Notes under the pieces: model-generated | The model's input: only the letters and a program-made list of their open reading frames with translations | Told to the model about the DNA's origin: nothing | Database searches by the model: none | Position numbers and translations under genes: made by a program | NCBI GenBank assembly: GCA_049999805.1 | Contig: JBNGIO010005477.1 | Span: 1-31,130, forward strand | DNA length: 31,130 nucleotides | Reading direction: 5' to 3' | Origin: Folioceros fuciformis | Lineage: Eukaryota; Anthocerotophyta; Anthocerotopsida; Anthocerotales | In this document: positions 10,264-21,676 of the stretch, piece after piece | Layout of the letters: each line of letters opens with the position of its first letter | How positions within the stretch are numbered: position 1 is the stretch's first letter

Positions 10264-11724
10264 ATGAAGTTGGTGGCTGGTTCGTACGAGCGGTTCCTCT
10301 GGGGATGGCAGGTGAAAGAGAAGCCACCATGTTTAGATTGCGTTTTTTCATATCCAGCCCACTTAGGGCCCATCAGGTGCATCGCAGGATGTGGCTCGGT
10401 TGTTGCCACTGGAGGGGCGGATGACACTATCAGGGTTTTTGATATCAACGCCATGAGTGATAAAGGGTCTCTTATCAAACATGCGGGTGCAATCACTTGC
10501 CTTGCTTTCTATGGAACTGCCACTGTGGGACCTAGCTCTGTGATCCACCCGACACATCTGTTGAGCGGTTCTGAAGACGGAACGATATGCATCTGGGACA
10601 CTGATGCCTGGATTCATCTGAAGACTCTGAAAGGGGGAAAGAAAACTACGATCAACGACCTCACTATTCATCCCTCTGGGCGAGTGGCTTTTTCGGTTGA
10701 CAGGGACTCGCACCTTAGGATGTGGAATCTCATGAAGGGGAGGTGTAGCTTTTCCGCAAAGTTGCCCTCAGAGGCCTCACTCATCCAGATTGCTCCTCAG
10801 GAGGGGGACTTCTATGCCCTGGCCCGAGAGTCTGTCGTGGACATCTACAATTCTGAGGATGGGCGTGCTACCCAATCGCTGCAACATGAGAAACGTGTTC
10901 TCTGTATGGCTATGCACCAGGTTGGGGCCGTTCGTCATGAGTAATAATCCTGCTCTTTAGTATCTTTTGTGGCGTTGTGTAACTGATAGTAACCTAACCA
11001 CCACTTAAGTTCCGTGTGGTTTTTGAGGATTCCTTGCTTTGATTGGTGACTGCTAACGAGTGTTGCCACTACTGAATCATTCACGCAGAAGAGCTTCGTG
11101 GTGACAGCTGGTGAGGGTGCTACGGTTCAAGCATGGGACCTCCGCACAGGCAAAGTTGCGTGTGCTATTGCCAAGGCTCACACAAACAGGATAAAGGGGG
11201 TTTGTCTGCTGGGAAGGAATCGAGATTCCGCATCAGATGAACTTCCCGAGCAGATCGCTTCTGCCTCCTCAGATGGTCTAGTTCGGGTGTGGGACGTAAG
11301 AGCTGCTGACAAATCAACTGCACTGATGGAAAGTGCCACGAAGTCCCGGCTGACATCTCTCATCAGCTGTGGAACCCTGCGAAGTAAGATCCTCCTGAAA
11401 GTCTTGGATAGCAAGTAGGTCGTCCTGTATCCTGGGTGGGTGTCGTCATTGATTCTTATACATTCCCTCGCAGAGAACGTCCGTGCAGAAATTGGGAAGT
11501 ATGTCGCAGATAGCGCTGGAGCGGCTCCTTTCCAGGAACTTGTGGCTTCAAAAGCACCAACCCAACAAAAGAAAGCTATTCAGGTGGTGAAGGAGGACAG
11601 CACTACGCCTGAGAAAACGAAGAGCGAGAAAGCGAAAAAGGCAGGGAAGCGCAAGCCGAAAGCAGTTGTCCACATAAGTTCAAGCAAGGAGAAGAGTCGG
11701 GCGAAGCGTGTCCGGAAGGGATAA
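10264..11724 (+). CDS. WD40 protein MAK11/PAK1IP1-like, 60S ribosome biogenesis
   Basis: Three exons, 10264-10920, 11089-11383 and 11474-11724, give 400 aa, close to plant and animal PAK1IP1. The family is a nucleolar beta-propeller needed for 60S subunit maturation, and the animal form also binds PAK1. The conserved start GSYERFLWGWQV is present. WD-repeat features follow in order: VVATGGADDTIRVFDI, LLSGSEDGTICIWDTDAW, INDLTIHPSGRVAFSVDRDS, LRMWNLMKGRC, VVTAGEGATVQAWDLRTGK and IASASSDGLVRVWDVR. The C-terminus is lysine-rich (KSEKAKKAGKRKPKA), as expected for a nucleolar signal. All introns are GT-AG with consistent phases. It follows the ASDURF-like gene so closely that it may lack its own conventional promoter. 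Confidence 0.94.
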
Positions 11725-14242
11725 GACGTGACGTGCCAGATGTTTGTGTCTTTGAGAATGTTGTGCATCATCCACAATCCGCCCCGATTGTCTGGCCAGC
11801 GTGAGCTCTGGCGAACACATGCCCTTGCCTTGAGGACCCACATCTGTGCGGGGTGGGAGCCAGCCTAGTCCGGTCTGTGGCTGCAACACTGAGGCCACCG
11901 GCTCTATAGCGCAACAAGTGCTCTATAGCGCAAAAAGAGCCGGAGAAGCATGAACACAAGATTGGGAGAAAGCGCAGTGACTGACAGGCGGGCTGTAGAC
12001 ACGCGGGATGTCGAGGACCAAGGGGCTGGGATATGCAGCACCAAGTTCTACATTTCTTGTCAGCGCAAGTGGGAACACAGGTCAGGCATGCAGGGCGGCG
12101 GGTAGGCAGGCATGCTGGAACGTGGCACTCCCCGAAGAGAGCCAAGCCGTAGACTTTTTAACTTGGTTTTTGACAGCCACCTTTGGTGCTCCAGTGGCAA
12201 GTAGGCAATTATGCTTCATTTTGAATTTTTGATGCAGCATGTCCAAGACTGTTGCATTGGCTCTGGTGGATTGTCCTGGCTCCGTCAGAGTTCGGGATAT
12301 GCATGTGTGAAACGGTGATGGTGGCCTGCCTGCCTCTGCCTCCCTCCCTCCCATTCGCTGCAGCTGGAAGTGGGAAAGTGAGGACCAGTCGGGGAGCCAG
12401 CATGACCCGTACCGGAGGCCAGTCCAACTGCAATTTGTGCCCTCCTAGACACAGCATTCAGGGGAGCGTACAGTACGAACTGGGAATAGAATGGAATTCT
12501 AAAGTATCCGATCCAGGGCGCGCTGTACTGGAGTACTGCCTCTGCGTCTCCCATCGCCCTGTGTCTCTCTCGCATTCATGTACATTTCCCCTTGAACTAA
12601 GCGATCCTTGATTTGCTGCCCGGACTTGCCGGCCGTAAGATTCTAGAGCGTCGCGAACGCGAATAGCATGGCCAGGAGGAAATTCAAGCATAATTCTGTG
12701 CCGGGCCGTTAACCGATTCCGATTCTATAACTGATCATACATCCTCCCGAGTCGCCAAGACGGCCTGACCCGGCCAGCCCACGCGCCAACTGCGTGCCGA
12801 TTTCTGACTTCATCAGCGGCTGGCATCATGATTTCACGTCCACCTCCACAGCCCAACCCAACCCGCGTGTGCTCCCTGCTGCGGCCATTCCATGTGACGG
12901 CCGCAGGGCGACCAGGTGCAGCTCCCCGGCCCATCCGGACCTGCGACAGTCCTCTCCCCCGAGCCTCTGCGCCCGGTGGGTCATGCACCTGGCCCTCTTC
13001 CCGCCCAGGTTCCTTTCCGCCCTTTCCCCACCAGCCGCAACAGTTTCCGTTGCGTTATGACGCGGCCGTTGGCCGTGCGCGGCTCCAGTGCGTGTCCCGA
13101 CTCCCCACACTTCTTGCTAAACAACGGCACGGCACCCGTCCGGACTCCGTAACACCTCCCGGCCGTGGCACGACGTTACAGATTCTTTTCTTTTCTTGAT
13201 TCCGCAATTTATTATGCACAGCATTCGTGTAAGACTTTGTGTCTTATGCACGCTGGAAGGAATTGCCCCTGAAAAGGCGCACTACGCAGGGTACCCAGGT
13301 CATGCAAACAATAAACAGGATGCAATTCATCTTCACATCATTTGTATTCTTTCCTCTTGTTCTCCGATTTAGAGCCCGACAACCAGTCATTCAAATCGGG
13401 CATGATTTCCGTGTCTTGTCTCTTCAAGAACCGTCGAAAGGCATGCTGTTTGTAAGCTTTCCCTTCCTTGAAATTATCGCGAAACCCTGACGCCCGGGTC
13501 TCTTTAGTCACACTTCAGTGACGAGCTTATGAGTCAGTAGTAGCATGCAGCTTGGCTTGGCTTGGAGGAGGCAATACTACGAGTTTGCTTCAAGATAGCA
13601 CAAGGATGGAGTGGAATTGAATGGAATGGAATGGAAACAACACCTTGCTTGCATTCATTTTGTTTTGCTTCATCCTCTTTGGAGAGATTGAAGCAATGTA
13701 GTGATGTGATCTCTGAGGGATTTGATTTGATCAAATTCATGATTCAATACTACGACATGGTTTGGTCACTAAATTGGCATAGAATCCTAGACAAGGTAGA
13801 GGTGTAGTGCGTACCAAACATCAGGGTGACCTGTAATGTTGCGGTACATGGAGAAGAGCGTCAATCCCACAGCCAGGCCTGTGGCAGCAAACAATGGATA
13901 AACCTACAAGCAAAGCAAAGCCACAGCACAAAATTCCACGCCCGCCCTAATAAATTCCTTGATTTCTTTCCGATGAAAGAATCTTTTATTGCAGAATCTG
14001 AGAATGCCCACGCTGCATTATTGGACATGCGTGTACATATATTCTCAAGTATCAATCACTCACTTCAGGTATAATCCAAGTGAATCCTTTCCTGCCGGGA
14101 GACATTGTTGCAGATTTTGTGAATATACGTGTGCAATAATAACGACGGAAATGACGAATTCGATAGCCCGGCGAGTCGGGGACGTTTCACATGCCACGGG
14201 ACCCGGAAATGTTAGTTTCTAAATTTGAACAAGAAGCGCACT

Positions 14243-14282
14243 CCAGTCCAGTCCAGTCCAGTCCAGTCCAGTCCAGTCCAGT
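14243..14282. repeat. (CCAGT)8 microsatellite
   Basis: Eight perfect tandem copies of the pentamer CCAGT. No coding context. Confidence 0.95.
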
Positions 14283-15849
14283 CCTGCACTGGTTGGATGA
14301 ACCGATTCACCACAACCCGTGCACGTCTTTTAGCACACCACGAGTTAGGGTTTACCGCAAACCAGGACAGTGCGGCTCGGATCCGAGCCACCTGGTCTGG
14401 GTGATTGTGGAGCCATGTTCCCACGCATGTATGTATGTGTTACATACTAACGATACGAGCTCGTCACATGGAGCGCATGTCTCTCGCCTTGCCGTGCAGT
14501 GCCGTCCCGTCCTGTGGATCGGCAGGGGCGGGGATCGGTGAGGGCAAGTCCGCCGTCCGTCCGTCCTTGATGAGGCGGGCGGAAGACCAGTCTCGCCAAC
14601 CCAGCTTGACGGATGTCGGTGTGGCAGCTGCAGGGCACCCGGCTTCGAGAATTGCTGGTCGTAAGCAGGAAAGCTGGAGAAGGTGATTGGACTAGGGGAG
14701 GTCCAATAGGCGAGCCTGGACGCACGCACCCGCCCTGCTCCCCAATCGGGCTGTGCCTTCGTACACTGGAACACTAGTTTGCGAGAGGTAGTCACCGACG
14801 CCAGTGCGTGATCGATGACGTGGGGGACGAGAGGAGGCGGGGGTGGGGCAAGGGAATCGGCACAGCAGCCCATGGCGACGGACGCAAAACGCGATAAACG
14901 AGCGACCCAAGCACAGGAGCAGAATGTTACAAGCGGACCACATGCATAGTTCGTCAATGGGGCCGGCCTCTCTTTGTCAATCTCCATCTCGCTCGACCTC
15001 TGGCTCTGGCTCTTGTTCTTGTTCTCCCGATCCCGCCTGCTTTGGCATGCAGCTTTGCTTGGAGCAGGTGGGTCGCGCCGGGACCGACACACAACCGACC
15101 GTGCCTCGGCCTCTGCCCGTGCCCTCCACAATCGGCCGACCCAGGCTGGGCCCAAAGAGGGGCCAGGTGCAGAGCACCGGCTTCGCTCTTTATGCATCTC
15201 TCTCTTGCCCGCGCTGTCCGGGCACACGTTTCGCAACGAACTCGGCTGTCCCCGCCCCGGGACAGCAGTACCTGACTTAACCGCAACGTTGCGAACGACG
15301 CGGCGGGGTGCGTCCAAGCCACACGTGAATGTGAATGGCGGCCAGAAGCGTGCGATTCTGGGCGATCGCGAAAGAAGCGCGTCGTCCCGGCCGGAACGGA
15401 TCGCTTGGAGCCCCCCGATCGATATTTGTGTCCGAGCGCAGCGGCGGTCCCGAGCCTGCGGACCCGGGCCGACGACGGGCCGGCCCGGACCAGGTGCATG
15501 GAACACAGTGTTGGCGAAGGAGCGTGGAAACTGGTCGGCTCCGGTAACCGAATCGGGAGGCCTGGTACCGGGCCGCGGATGGGTTGGTGGCAGGACGAAG
15601 TGGGGAATACAAAATGCAATATATGTGCCGCACGATGATGGTGGGCGACAGACCATGGATATATATGAGGGGAGGAGAGGCGAGGAGGCGGAATGAGACG
15701 AGACCGGGCTGGACGAGAGGCCAGCAAAGGACTTTTAAGACAAAGGCACAGGCAAAGGCAGAGCGAAGGCGAGGCCACTCGAGGTGAGAGTGCAGGGCGG
15801 GGGGAGGGGGATTTGGGCCCACGGGATCGGGCCGCCACACTGGCTTTCC

Positions 15850-15912
15850 CTGTTGCTGTTGCTGTGGCTGCTGCTACTGCTACTGCTCCGGCTACTGCTA
15901 CTGCTACTGCGC
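15850..15912. repeat. imperfect CTG/CTA trinucleotide tract
   Basis: A run of CTG, CTA and related triplets that gives poly-Leu in one + frame and poly-Ser/Ala-type runs in others. No supporting gene model was found, so I list it as simple sequence. Confidence 0.8.
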
Positions 15913-16671
15913 CTTGGGCTGCTTTGCGGGCTGCAGGCCATTGCGACCTCCTCCTCCATCTCCGATTGTTGCCAGGGCACTGATTTAGGACCGGGCTCGG
16001 TCGTCAGCTCCGTGTCTCCGGCCTCGGTTTTTCTCCTTCCTCGTCCCAAGAGCAAGAAGAAGTGAAGGGCAGACCCGGCGGGCGGGCCCCCACATCTCTC
16101 CTGCTCCTCCCACCTGCTGCACCATCACCTAGTGTTGTGTATCGCTGCACCCTCGGGCTGGCCGCTCCATCTTCCAAAGTCTCGTGCTCTGTCGTCTCTC
16201 TGTCCTAACCCGGGCCTGCCTGCCTGCCTGCCTGCCCTCCCTCACTCCCCATTCTCTCCCCACCTCCTCCTCTCCGGCTCGTTCAAATCTTGGCCCCTGC
16301 TCCCCACTTCCCACATCATCCCATCTTGCGCTCCTCTCCTCTCCTCTGCCTGCCTCCTGCGCCTTCTGCTCTCGGCCTCTCTTCTCTGCTCTGCCCCGCC
16401 GCTGCGCTACGCTGCTCTGCCCGGCTGCCCTCCAGGATTGCTGTCCTTGTGGGCATCAGGCGTCGCTGAGGCCCGGATCCTGCTCCACGCCCAGTGCCTG
16501 CCTGCCTTCTCGCCGGCGACCCTCCACTGCTTCGGTGATATCATATCTCCGGGTCCAGCTACTGGTGAGTCTGAGCTCTACCCGCTGCGCATCCAAGCCT
16601 GCGCTCGCCAGGCCCAATTTTGGCATGCGGGCCGTGAGCTGCTCCCTTCGTGCCCGCTTGCACTGCATGGG

Positions 16672-16771
16672 NNNNNNNNNNNNNNNNNNNNNNNNNNNNN
16701 NNNNNNNNNNNNNNNNNNNNNNNNNNNNNNNNNNNNNNNNNNNNNNNNNNNNNNNNNNNNNNNNNNNNNNN
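16672..16771. other. assembly gap (100 N)
   Basis: Exactly 100 N in the upstream region of the gamma-glutamylcyclotransferase gene, about 150 bp before its ATG. Promoter or leader sequence may be missing here. Confidence 0.98.
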
Positions 16772-16920
16772 CCCGGGATAATGGATTGGGTGGAATGCCA
16801 AATTTTGTGGACGGGGAATGAAACTTGCTTCAAGCATACCGCCTCGTTGCGCACTCCTTGTGCCAGGCGCTGGCCGTAATTTGGCCCGCCCTCGTGGATG
16901 GATGCAGGGAATCCGCAAAC

Positions 16921-18471
16921 ATGGTGCTGTGGGTTTTCGGGTACGGGTCGCTGGTGTGGAGAGCAGGCTTCACCTATGATGAGCGTGTTGTGGGCTACAT
17001 CAAGGGCTACAGACGAGTTTTCTACCAAGGCATGCGTTGCCTTGGGGTGCTGCCTAATGTGCTTTTCTCTGCCTCTGCTTATGTCTTGTGGCTCAATTCC
17101 TTGTGTTTTCTGTCGGGATGTCAGGCAGCACGGACCATAGGGGTACTCCCGAGAATCCCGGGAGAACGGTCACTTTGGAGCCGGAAGAGGGTTCTATTTG
17201 CGTGAGTATTTCCCAAGCTCTAGATCTGAAAGGGTCGTGGGTGGGATTTCTTTTAGCCGTTCCTGCCATGCATGAGCTACTGGAGTGGTAGCTGGTTGTT
17301 TCGCCCTCCTGTACTCTTGCTTGCCCGGAAGCCAAAGACTGGACGAGGGCTTCACTTCTAGCCAGGGTCGTTTGTCGTTGCCTGTTGAACCATGCAAAGG
17401 TCCCCTTTTCAGGGAATGGAGTTGTCTGGGGTGAAGGTTGCTGGGGCATATTCTGCTTCCAGTTGTTGGGTGACATTGTGTGTCTCTTGTTGGGAAGACG
17501 AGGTTAGCTCACTATGTTTTCGTTCCTGGACGTGGCAGTGGGGGGCTGCGTACAAGGTTTCTGGCCACGATGCGGAACAGCTAACGCTCTCGGTGAGCTT
17601 CAAGCTCGGATGATCCATGGCATTTGTACAAGACTTCCGATTGTAATCACTTACTAGTATAAGTTTCGTCCTTGGCTGATTGTGGGCGTATTCCTGCTCT
17701 GTTGTGCAGTATTTGAATGTGAGGGAGAGGGACTACGATGTGAAGAAGTACATTGATTTCTTCACTGTAAGTGCTGTACACAACCACCTCATTGCACGAG
17801 TTCCATGCATGCACTGCACATTTTCGTATCTGCAATGATCTGTACCTCACATGTCTCTGGCTTATCCCTCCAGACGGAGTCTGCAACAGAGCCTGCGATC
17901 ACGGGTGTCCTGGTGTACATTGCGACCCCAGACGCAACAAAGAACAGAACCTACTTGGGGCCTGCTCCTCTGGAGGACATGGCAAGGTAAGTTGAAACCA
18001 TGGCTCGGATGTACTGTGAGTGAGAGCACTGCTTCCAAATCCGGACTCTGACCCGAGGAATTCACTATGTTCAGCCAAATTGCCAAAGCGTCCGGTCCAT
18101 CTGGACCTAACTACGAGTATCTTTTCCGTCTGGAGGAGGCACTTCTTGAAATTGGTAAGACCTTGCACATTCCCTCTGCCTATCTCATTTGGATGAGCTG
18201 CACTGAATTGCTTTCCAGGAGCTCTGCTGCATTGTATTTCCAAGAGGAGGATGACCGGATCTGAAAACTCTCGTGCACAGGTTACTGCGATAAAGAGATC
18301 GTCGAACTCTCTAATGAAGTAAGGAAGCTGATGGGCGGCTATAACAGCTTGAGTTTCAAGCTGGGTGGCGGATATTCTAATGGAAGTACGTTCAAGACAA
18401 CCATCAAGAACGACATCCTCAAGAATGGCTTCACCAGAAATGGTCTCCTGAAGAACGGTGTGAAGTCTTAA
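16921..18471 (+). CDS. gamma-glutamylcyclotransferase, ChaC/GGCT2 type
   Basis: Seven exons, 16921-17029, 17125-17201, 17539-17592, 17710-17766, 17874-17986, 18075-18154 and 18281-18471, give 226 aa, a normal size for plant GGCT2 enzymes. The enzyme cleaves glutathione into 5-oxoproline and Cys-Gly in the cytosol, as part of glutathione turnover. The substrate-binding YGSL motif is in FGYGSLVW (residues 6-13). [20 protein letters not shown] and [11 protein letters not shown] follow. The catalytic glutamate should be E86 in [10 protein letters not shown], by comparison with E83 of human CHAC2. [11 protein letters not shown] and [13 protein letters not shown] complete the fold. The C-terminal about 35 residues are a Lys/Asn/Gly-rich tail with repeated KNG. 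Intron 1 reads as GC-AG (CAAG/GCATGC); the others are GT-AG. Intron 2 is the longest at 337 bp. Confidence 0.95.
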
Positions 18472-19327
18472 CGACACACATCGGCAATTGGTCTCCTTTT
18501 TCGTAGTCTTAACAGTATCAGGCTTCGCAGCCAAGGGACTTGACTTATGACTCCCAGGTTTGCAAGAATTGACACAGTTTTGTTAGGCCATTGTATTGAA
18601 GTGGTCGAACTGACCGCCGATTGGGTACACAGGTAGCTAGTCGCCTGACATTTTGTAGCGCATGTTCTTGTATTCTAGATTATTTCATTCCTTACGACCT
18701 GCCGTAGAGGTTGCATCTAGTATATGGTGCTGCTGTTTGTAGCTTAACTGTTTATACAAAGCGTTTGTCACTTACGTACAGTGGTACAATGGAATGGTAC
18801 AACGTTATGATACGAGTGTCGGCACTAGTTGTGAGACTGCTTGCTGCTTGCACACGTTGAGGATTGCGCCTGGTTTCACTCGATTGCACAAAATCTTGTG
18901 TGCTTGTCTGCTGGGTCCGACTGTAAAATTTCAGGTGCTTGTGCTAACTTAAGCTCCAGGAGGATATATCCTACAACGCGTCAATGTCCATCTTTAGGTG
19001 ATCCGAAAGGACAGTGCCCTGTACAGCAAGAACGTGCTGAGTACATGTTTTGTTGCCACGGTCACCCAGAATCTCAGCTCGAATGGTGGTCACAGAGGGG
19101 AACGGTTTTACAGTTGAACATGTGCCACCTGTCCTCATGCTAGCTAGCTAGACCTAGCCACAAAAAGATAAACGGTTTTGACATTGTCCACAGTACTGTA
19201 TCATTCTCTTCATACGCCAGTGGAAAGTACTACGCCAGCCATCGTGTCAAGATCATGAGGGAAAAAGACCCTGCGCAAGGGAGGAGGTGCTGTTTAGTCA
19301 GGACAACCGCATCCTCTAGCGCGCACT
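18472..19327. other. convergent intergenic region
   Basis: Lies between the ends of the GGCT (plus) and TatD (minus) genes. AT-rich sequence with TGTA-type motifs around 18590-18780 is likely the GGCT 3' UTR. The rest shows no gene or repeat I can support. Confidence 0.5.
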
Positions 19328-21331
19328 CTACGTGCACCGCAACAGACTGAATATGGAGTCTCACAGTGAGGAGTCTCTAGCAGCCCAAGTGCGATCATAC
19401 CTGCAGGTGTTTTCGTACAAAGACCTGGCAAAGCTCCCAACGTCAGCAACTTTCCTGTAACCAGCTACAACCTCAAATACTTGCCTGCACAGTGCGGAGG
19501 ACGATTTGACAACCATTAGTGGACGAACCGAACCTCACCAGGAGCCGCAGCTACTGCCATGCAGGTAGACGTCACCTGACTTGGCAAGGTTCATTCCGAC
19601 TTTTGACTAGACACTGAGGGTCATGCTTCTCTTTCTTCTTGGAGGGCCAAGTGGTTGAAATATGACTGAAGCCTGCATGGGTCGGCTTGATCTCACAATA
19701 TGGAGCATCGGTCTCAAGCATCATTCGGTCTACAGGGATACCGGACATGACCTCAAGATTATCCAGAGTCTTCATTGAGCATCCGTTAATACCTGTAGCA
19801 GCAAACAAAAAGTCACATATCTCTGACCACATTCAAAACTCCTCTGCAAGCATATTTTATTTGATTCTCACCAATGTACAGATTGTCAAACTCTAAAATC
19901 TTATCTCTTTCTTCAGCACTTCCAGTAAATGAGTGGACAACCCCACCCCGAAATCTGAACAATATGACAGATGGACGAGTCCTCAAAACTCATGCAAATT
20001 TCTCAAAACTCATGCAAAATCCTTCGTCCACCCCTCGAGCACCATCCACGTTTTGCAGAACATTGAGCTGATTCACCAGTAACTCTGTGGAGCCTGAGCG
20101 AAACCCACCTGAGCTTGTTGCGCTTCAAGATATCGAGAAAATCACCCCCTGCAGCACGCATGTGCAGAAACATTGGCAGGTTCGTGCATTCAGCTAGATA
20201 GAACTGTTGCTCAAAGTACCTGCAAAATCGTTCACAATCTGAGCAACCGCCTTGTAACATCTCCAACTTCCGCTGTGTGAGACTACCAACCGAAACGCAA
20301 TGGCTAGCTTGGGAAACGGCACACTGAGGCCAAGCTTCACAGACCGGGAACCGAAATCTTACTTGCGTTGTGTCTCTGCAGGACAAAATTGTAGCCGGTC
20401 ATAATCCAAGCCGCATTCACCAATGGCAACGACCTGCACAACAAATATACACCTCAAATATGCCTAATCCTCAGTAGCCCACACTCTAGAGTGCTACATT
20501 CTAGTTGAGTGAGCGTGGCCAACATGTCGTAAACCTCATCAACAGCGACCCAGCATCCTACAGAAACAACGGACAGCATACATACCTTGCCTCTGGCCGC
20601 TCCTTCCCTTGCAAGATTCAAAAGGTCTTGCAAATGTTTTTTGGGGTCCCCACTCTTTTCAAACTCCTGTGACATCCACTTGACGAATTCAAAACCTTGC
20701 CGGACACCGCAACTGCAAGGAAGCGTAGCAACAGCTAACAAAGCAGCACTACCTACAGCTCTGTCACATCAAGTACCGTGCATCTTGTTGGATGCACCCC
20801 CACAGTGCAGAAAAGCCGACCTGCAGATGCATCAGTTGCCAATGCATCAGTTTGTTGAAGCAGTAGGCAGCACTTCGAAACCGAAGCAACTGAGGCAAAG
20901 CCTCTGTTGCTTACCATCGGTATCAGCAAGCGCCAAAGCCTCTTTGGATTCCCGTAGCGAACCCCCCGTCACCTGCAGAGCCAAAGAGCTCTCAGCCTCC
21001 ATTCCGGACCCATCCCAAAATCCAGCTCCTGGTGCCACACATCAGAAAATGCAAAACTCACAATGACACGATCCACGCCAGCATCCCACGCCCGCTGTAG
21101 GATAGCTCCCATGTCGGGGCGGTGCCACTGCTTCCCATGATACACACCCTTGAACACGCCATCTACAATCCGGTGAGAAAAACAAACAATGATTCCACAC
21201 GTATTCCGTCAGGACTGCACAAGACGGCTGAACGTGCCGCATTTTCCTCACAAACGCAAGTGCAGCAGTGGGACAGACTCCATACCTCCCAGATTGGCTC
21301 CTATGTCTGCAGATTTCTTAGACACACGCAT
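19328..21331 (-). CDS. TatD-family metal-dependent nuclease (TATDN1-like)
   Basis: Eleven exons, read on the minus strand: 21331-21286, 21162-21062, 20972-20915, 20820-20777, 20666-20586, 20433-20363, 20219-20109, 19954-19872, 19792-19576, 19484-19401 and 19346-19328 give 304 aa, close to human TATDN1. All phases agree. The family is a TIM-barrel metal-dependent DNase/exonuclease linked to DNA repair and DNA degradation in cell death. Motifs in order are [73 protein letters not shown] (metal-binding Glu), LPMFLHMR (His), [15 protein letters not shown] (His), [30 protein letters not shown] (Asp) and RNEPCQV. The last 19-bp exon is the least certain. The gene is head-to-head with ATG7, 345 bp between the ATGs. 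Confidence 0.94.
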
Positions 21332-21676
21332 ACAAGGACAAGAGAGGCATTGCAACCGTGTCAGTCCAGACAGACAGAAAACAATGGTGACCAGACTGCA
21401 GGGAAGCCAGACGGCAAGCAGCGAGGCGAACCGATGAATTTCAGGCCAGCCATGCTTGATCTGAACCACCTTCGTGACTCCAGCAGATGCAAAACCGAAG
21501 GCCCAGCAGGAAAAACACCACTTCCGTATCTTACTGTACCAGGAACATTCCCAATTTCCCGGCCCTACGTAGACCACTTAAAATGGATCCCGCTTACGAT
21601 CTCGGTTCAGCTGAAAACGTTCCACACGCCTGCCCTCTCCCTGGTCCTGGTGCCTTGCGCGCCGTTGCGGTGTGTC
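21332..21676. promoter_or_regulatory. divergent promoter, TatD/ATG7
   Basis: 345 bp between two divergent start codons. Both 5' UTRs and core promoters must lie here, so a shared bidirectional promoter is likely. No specific element recognised. Confidence 0.5.

Larger units (their letters stand above)
11725..16671. other. 5-kb gene-poor block
   Basis: No gene found. The start should include the MAK11 3' UTR. 11900-13100 has scattered short direct repeats, for example GTGCTCTATAGCGCAA twice near 11920. 12800-13170 and 14500-16100 are GC-rich, so long overlapping open frames appear on both strands without family motifs. Simple repeats are CTTGG near 13551, GGAAT near 13612-13636, CCAGT at 14243, a CTG/CTA triplet tract near 15850-15912 and TGCC near 16214. 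The pyrimidine-rich stretch from about 16130 probably belongs to the promoter or 5' leader of the gene at 16921. A telo-box-like TTAGGGTTT occurs at 14345-14353. Confidence 0.5.

Noticed and set aside
14352-15838. Long minus-strand frames (434 and 294 aa) and overlapping + frames
   Set aside because: Several frames on both strands are open together in GC-rich sequence. Their products are Arg/Pro/Ser-rich without motifs, as expected for chance frames.
16132-16821. Cys/Pro/Leu-rich + frames upstream of the GGCT gene
   Set aside because: Pyrimidine-rich simple sequence running into the N gap. It is better explained as promoter or 5' leader than as protein.
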